Shown here: positions 3,773 through 5,786 of the stretch, piece after piece | Layout: every line of letters begins with the position of its first letter | How positions within the stretch are numbered: position 1 is the stretch's first letter | Assembly: GCA_040905145.1 (NCBI GenBank) | Contig: JBBDSC010000143.1 | Location: 1 to 5,786 of the forward strand | Length of the DNA: 5,786 nucleotides | Reading direction: 5' to 3' | Source of the DNA: DATGMS01 sp040905145 | GTDB lineage: Bacteria > Bacteroidota > Bacteroidia > Cytophagales > Cyclobacteriaceae | Notes under the pieces: model-generated | What the model saw: the letters and a program-made list of their open reading frames with translations, nothing else | What the model was told of the DNA's origin: nothing | The model's database searches: none | Made by a program: the position numbers and the translations under genes

Positions 3773-4964
3773 TTAGCGGTAATTGGGTACAGACATCACA
3801 AACTTAAAAAATGGGGACGCTGAAAACCGAATAGAGTAGGCAATAAACAATTTGACAAATAAAAAATGGAAAATCAAACAAATCAACCATCACCAGCAAC
3901 CATTATGCAAATTGGTTCAGGATTTTGGGCTTCGAAAATTCTTTTAACAGCCGTAAATTTTCAAATTTTTACTCGACTGGCAGAAAACAAATCAATGACA
4001 GCTAAGGAATTGAAAACCGACTTAGAATTTCATTGCACAGACAGACATGTATTTGACTTTCTGGATACTTTAGCTGGATTTGGATTTCTAAATAGAGTTG
4101 GTCTTTTGGAAACAGCTATTTATTCAAATACCATTGATACAGAAACTTTCTTGGACAAAAACAAGCCATCTTACATAGGTGGAATTCTTGAAATGATGAA
4201 CGAACGGTTGTATGGTTTTTGGGGTAATTTGGAAAAAGGTTTACAGACAGGTAATCCTCAGAATGAGGCAACAATTGGAGTAAATATTTTTGAGGCAATC
4301 TATAAGGACGCTGACAAATTAAAAGTTTTCGTCCACGGGATGACGGGCACACAAATGGGTGGTTTTATTGGATTTTCCGAAAAATTTGATTTTTCAAAAT
4401 ATAAAACAATGGTAGATGTTGGTGGTTCATCGGGTATGCTTTCAATAATGGTGACAAAACACCATCCTCATATTAGTTGTACAACATTTGACCTGCCACC
4501 AATTGAACCAATAGCAAATGAAATAATACAGCAGTTTCAATTAAGTGATAAGGTGAAAACTCAAAGCGGAGATTTCTTTACTGATAGCCTTCCCAAAGCC
4601 GATATAATTACGATGGGTAACATCTTACACGACTGGGACGAGGACACTAAGTTGTTATTGATGAAAAAAGCTTTTGAAGCAGTTAATGAAGGTGGAGCAT
4701 TTATTGTTATTGAAAATATTATTGATGACAATAGAAAAGAAAATGTTTTTGGTATGATGATGAGTTTGAATATGCTAATAGAGACTGGAAAAGGATTTGA
4801 CTACACTTTTGCGGACTTTAATATTTGGGCTAAAGCTGTAGGTTTTAAGACCACCTCATTAATCTCTTTGGCAGGTCCGACAAGTGCCGCAGTAGCCTAC
4901 AAATAAAACTACCGCTAATAACTAAGCATTCTGACGGCTGGAACAGCCTAGTCTGAATGCAGTG
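3773..4964 (+). mobile_element. Cassette-like unit 3 (O-methyltransferase gene)
   Basis: The left edge TTAGCGGTA (3773-3781) is mirrored exactly by TACCGCTAA (4910-4918), four bases after the stop codon. A compact hairpin and the junction GTTGAAC (4964-4970) follow. One gene with a 90-base leader is enclosed, the classic layout of an integron cassette. Confidence 0.55.
3866..4906 (+). CDS. SAM-dependent O-methyltransferase (acetylserotonin/hydroxyneurosporene type)
   Basis: This 346-aa protein has the two-domain layout of class I O-methyltransferases of the Methyltransf_2 (PF00891) group. Residues 10-90 form an N-terminal winged-helix dimerisation domain (FWASKILLTAVNFQIFTRL, then TAKEL and LDTLAGFGFLNR). 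Residues 180-346 form the Rossmann methyltransferase fold. Visible motifs are the SAM loop VDVGGSSGM (183-191), TFDLPP (207-212, with D209 expected to hold the SAM ribose), SGDFF (234-238), and NILHDWDED (252-260, with H255 as the likely catalytic base). The length is normal and no key residue is missing, so it is probably active. It would transfer a methyl group from SAM to a hydroxyl of a small molecule; the substrate cannot be told from sequence. There are no biosynthetic neighbours, which fits mobile cargo. The start is preceded by an A-rich stretch (AAATAAAAA) and no Shine-Dalgarno, as in Bacteroidota. ACAATTTG upstream is a weak -7 candidate. Confidence 0.92.
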   Translation: MENQTNQPSPATIMQIGSGFWASKILLTAVNFQIFTRLAENKSMTAKELKTDLEFHCTDRHVFDFLDTLAGFGFLNRVGLLETAIYSNTIDTETFLDKNKPSYIGGILEMMNERLYGFWGNLEKGLQTGNPQNEATIGVNIFEAIYKDADKLKVFVHGMTGTQMGGFIGFSEKFDFSKYKTMVDVGGSSGMLSIMVTKHHPHISCTTFDLPPIEPIANEIIQQFQLSDKVKTQSGDFFTDSLPKADIITMGNILHDWDEDTKLLLMKKAFEAVNEGGAFIVIENIIDDNRKENVFGMMMSLNMLIETGKGFDYTFADFNIWAKAVGFKTTSLISLAGPTSAAVAYK

Positions 4965-4970
4965 TTGAAC
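4910..4970 (+). repeat. attC-like cassette end 3 (short, 61 bases)
   Basis: The box CGCTAAT (4913-4919) mirrors the cassette's left edge. AAC (4920-4922), TAA and GCATTC (4926-4931) then face GAATGC (4955-4960), AGT and GTTGAAC (4964-4970, a perfect GTTRRRY). A second, inner pairing GGCT with AGCC closes the hairpin around a short loop. AAC and GTT lie symmetrically, each three unpaired bases from the stem. Length and shape are close to a classical attC. It may also serve as transcription terminator, though no T run follows. Confidence 0.55.
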
Positions 4971-5512
4971 GAAAGGGTGCTGGGTATTAGGGTTACTATG
5001 GGGAATGGTTTCCCCGTCTCTGTTTTCTTAGCGTTGGGTGATTGAAAAAGTTACTGAATTTAAGTTGTTCGTTGGCCGAGGGTTCCTTTTTTATTGGATG
5101 GTGTCCACCTGTTTAAGGGTTTAGGAGTGGGTTTTAGGCTGATTTTACCATTTGGACATACCTGTCCCATTAAGCTACCTGGCGCTGATTGTTTTGGTTG
5201 CTGATTTTGTTGAACCAGTTTGACGGTGGCCCCCTTTGGTCGAAACATGCCACTGTATGCAGTTCTCCGGTCTTGCAAAAAGGGCACCTTCTGAGCAGGG
5301 AAGCTGGTTTTACCCCTACTTCTATTATAACCTGACCGATCTGCCTGCCAATATTGACTTTGTGGGTAGCCGTGAAAGCACTGGCCAGTATTCCATAATG
5401 CCTGATGCGGGTAAAGCCTTTGGATAAACTAAGCCATAGAGCAGGGCAAGGATAAGTCGGTGTTTGAGTAGCTTTGGAGCTTTTTACAGCTTCCTGACCT
5501 CCTGTTGGCTAA
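4971..5512. other. No convincing gene; eroded, more GC-rich sequence
   Basis: This stretch holds a hairpin GGGGAA-TGGT-TTCCCC at 5000-5015, a small one GGACA-TACC-TGTCC at 5154-5167 and a second junction-like GTTGGGT at 5033-5039. A plus-strand frame ending at 5427 contains protein-like WFYPYFYYNLTDLPANIDF (about 5305-5361) but has no recognisable family or credible start. Minus-strand frames here are short and look like shadows. The composition differs from the cassettes to the left, which suggests the array has ended or that an old insertion element lies here. Confidence 0.4.
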
Positions 5513-5737
5513 GGAGGACGGGAAGCTTATTGGTCTTTCAATAGAAGGGAGTATGGCACTGCTTTCTTTGCGGTCAAAAATCCGAAACAGGTAACGAAGT
5601 CCCTAAACGGTGTGTTTGAAGAAAATGCCGGAAGGAGTATTGTGCTTGCGTTTGAGAAAATGGAGGTAATCCTGTATGGCTTCATCATCAAGATCAAGCA
5701 GATCACATTTATGGTGCAGACCCATATGGTGGGGTGA
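5513..5737 (+). pseudogene. Possible decayed reading frame, product unknown
   Basis: An open frame of 74 codons follows a stop at 5510-5512 and ends at TGA 5735-5737. It includes EYGTAFFAVKNPKQVTKSLN, GVFEENAGRS and AFEKMEVILYGFIIKIKQI. The text looks protein-like, more so than the minus-strand frame over the same bases, but there is no ATG before the middle and I do not recognise a family. It may be the tail of a gene whose 5' part was lost by frameshift, perhaps together with the fragment ending at 5427. Confidence 0.25.
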
Positions 5738-5786
5738 ATTAAATAGCTTAATTTGTCAATATTATTTCGTTCCATTTGTTGTGTTA

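Larger units (their letters stand above)
3584..3778 (+). repeat. attC-like cassette end 2 (long, 195 bases)
   Basis: Left box CACTAAC (3584-3590), spacer AGG and arm GTATATAGCAAATAGGGC (3594-3611) face arm GCCCTACTTGCCATATAC (3749-3766), spacer TAAAC and right box GTTAGCG (3772-3778). The 18-base arms pair at 16 positions, and both differences give G-T wobbles on one strand. Unpaired spacers between box and arm are typical of attC sites. The conserved AAC and GTT triplets are present, although the left box fits RYYYAAC only partly. The total length exceeds the 57-141 bases usual for attC. Between the arms lie a terminator-like hairpin and an imperfect direct repeat. Confidence 0.55.

Noticed and set aside
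3811..3834. Seven-codon reading frame upstream of the methyltransferase
   Set aside because: It has no ribosome binding signal, no attenuator-like structure behind it, and short frames are frequent by chance.
5060..5287. Noncoding end of an insertion sequence (IS21-like feel) around the GGACA/TGTCC hairpin
   Set aside because: I could not identify terminal repeats or a transposase in either strand, so naming a family would be a guess.
5766..5773. TTTCGTTC as mirrored partner of GAACGAAA at 4967
   Set aside because: The match lacks the conserved AAC end, no arms follow before the window ends, and an 8-base match in this space can be chance.
1..5786. CRISPR array, tRNA or rRNA genes, replication origin
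   Set aside because: There are no regularly spaced repeats, cloverleaf sequences, rRNA motifs or DnaA-box clusters.

Overview
The window looks like an accessory region from a Bacteroidota (Bacteroidetes) chromosome, probably in the Cytophagales/Flavobacteria neighbourhood. Three things suggest this. The genes are AT-rich with A-rich leaders and no Shine-Dalgarno sites. Two starts are preceded by a TATCTTTA box, close to the Bacteroidota -7 consensus TAnnTTTG. The recognisable families (PD40 propeller secreted protein, DUF433/DUF5615 pair, DUF6577 antitoxin-like protein, a small two-gene module with an NWK/LGAYHF protein) are all common in that phylum. The lineage call is inference.

Layout, left to right. 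1-140: a possible truncated minus-strand reading frame. 142-280: repeat copy A, ending in a near-perfect palindrome. 288-883: a cassette-like unit with two small genes (337-591 and 593-769) and an attC-like end. 877-1498: a DUF433/DUF5615 toxin-antitoxin-like pair with a 4-base overlap; the toxin lacks its catalytic middle. 1492-2010: a terminator, a broken DUF6577 antitoxin-like gene and repeat copy B. 2011-2640: the wreck of a tyrosine recombinase, then a perfect palindrome. 2648-3590: a secreted PD40 beta-propeller protein. 3584-3778: a long attC-like inverted repeat. 3773-4970: an intact SAM-dependent O-methyltransferase with a short attC-like hairpin behind it. 4971-5786: no convincing intact gene; it looks like eroded, more GC-rich sequence.

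The main theme is an integron-like cassette array. All recognisable genes run on the plus strand. In three units the first bases after a GTT junction are repeated in reverse complement just after (or, in the first unit, at the end of) the last gene: 289-296 with 752-759, 2648-2657 with 3581-3590, and 3773-3781 with 4910-4918. These marks are followed by stem-forming arms and another GTT junction. This is the geometry of R'' and R' boxes of attC sites in gene cassettes. No functional integrase is visible, only a remnant, so the closest known description is a cluster of attC sites lacking an integron integrase. The cassette reading is inferred from geometry and has not been tested by a covariance model.

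The second theme is decay by internal deletion. The 84-aa protein, the DUF5615 toxin, the DUF6577 protein and the recombinase each keep recognisable start and end segments but lack the middle. The two intact genes (PD40 protein and methyltransferase) lie in the two best-formed cassettes on the right. No RNA genes, CRISPR arrays or replication origins were seen.
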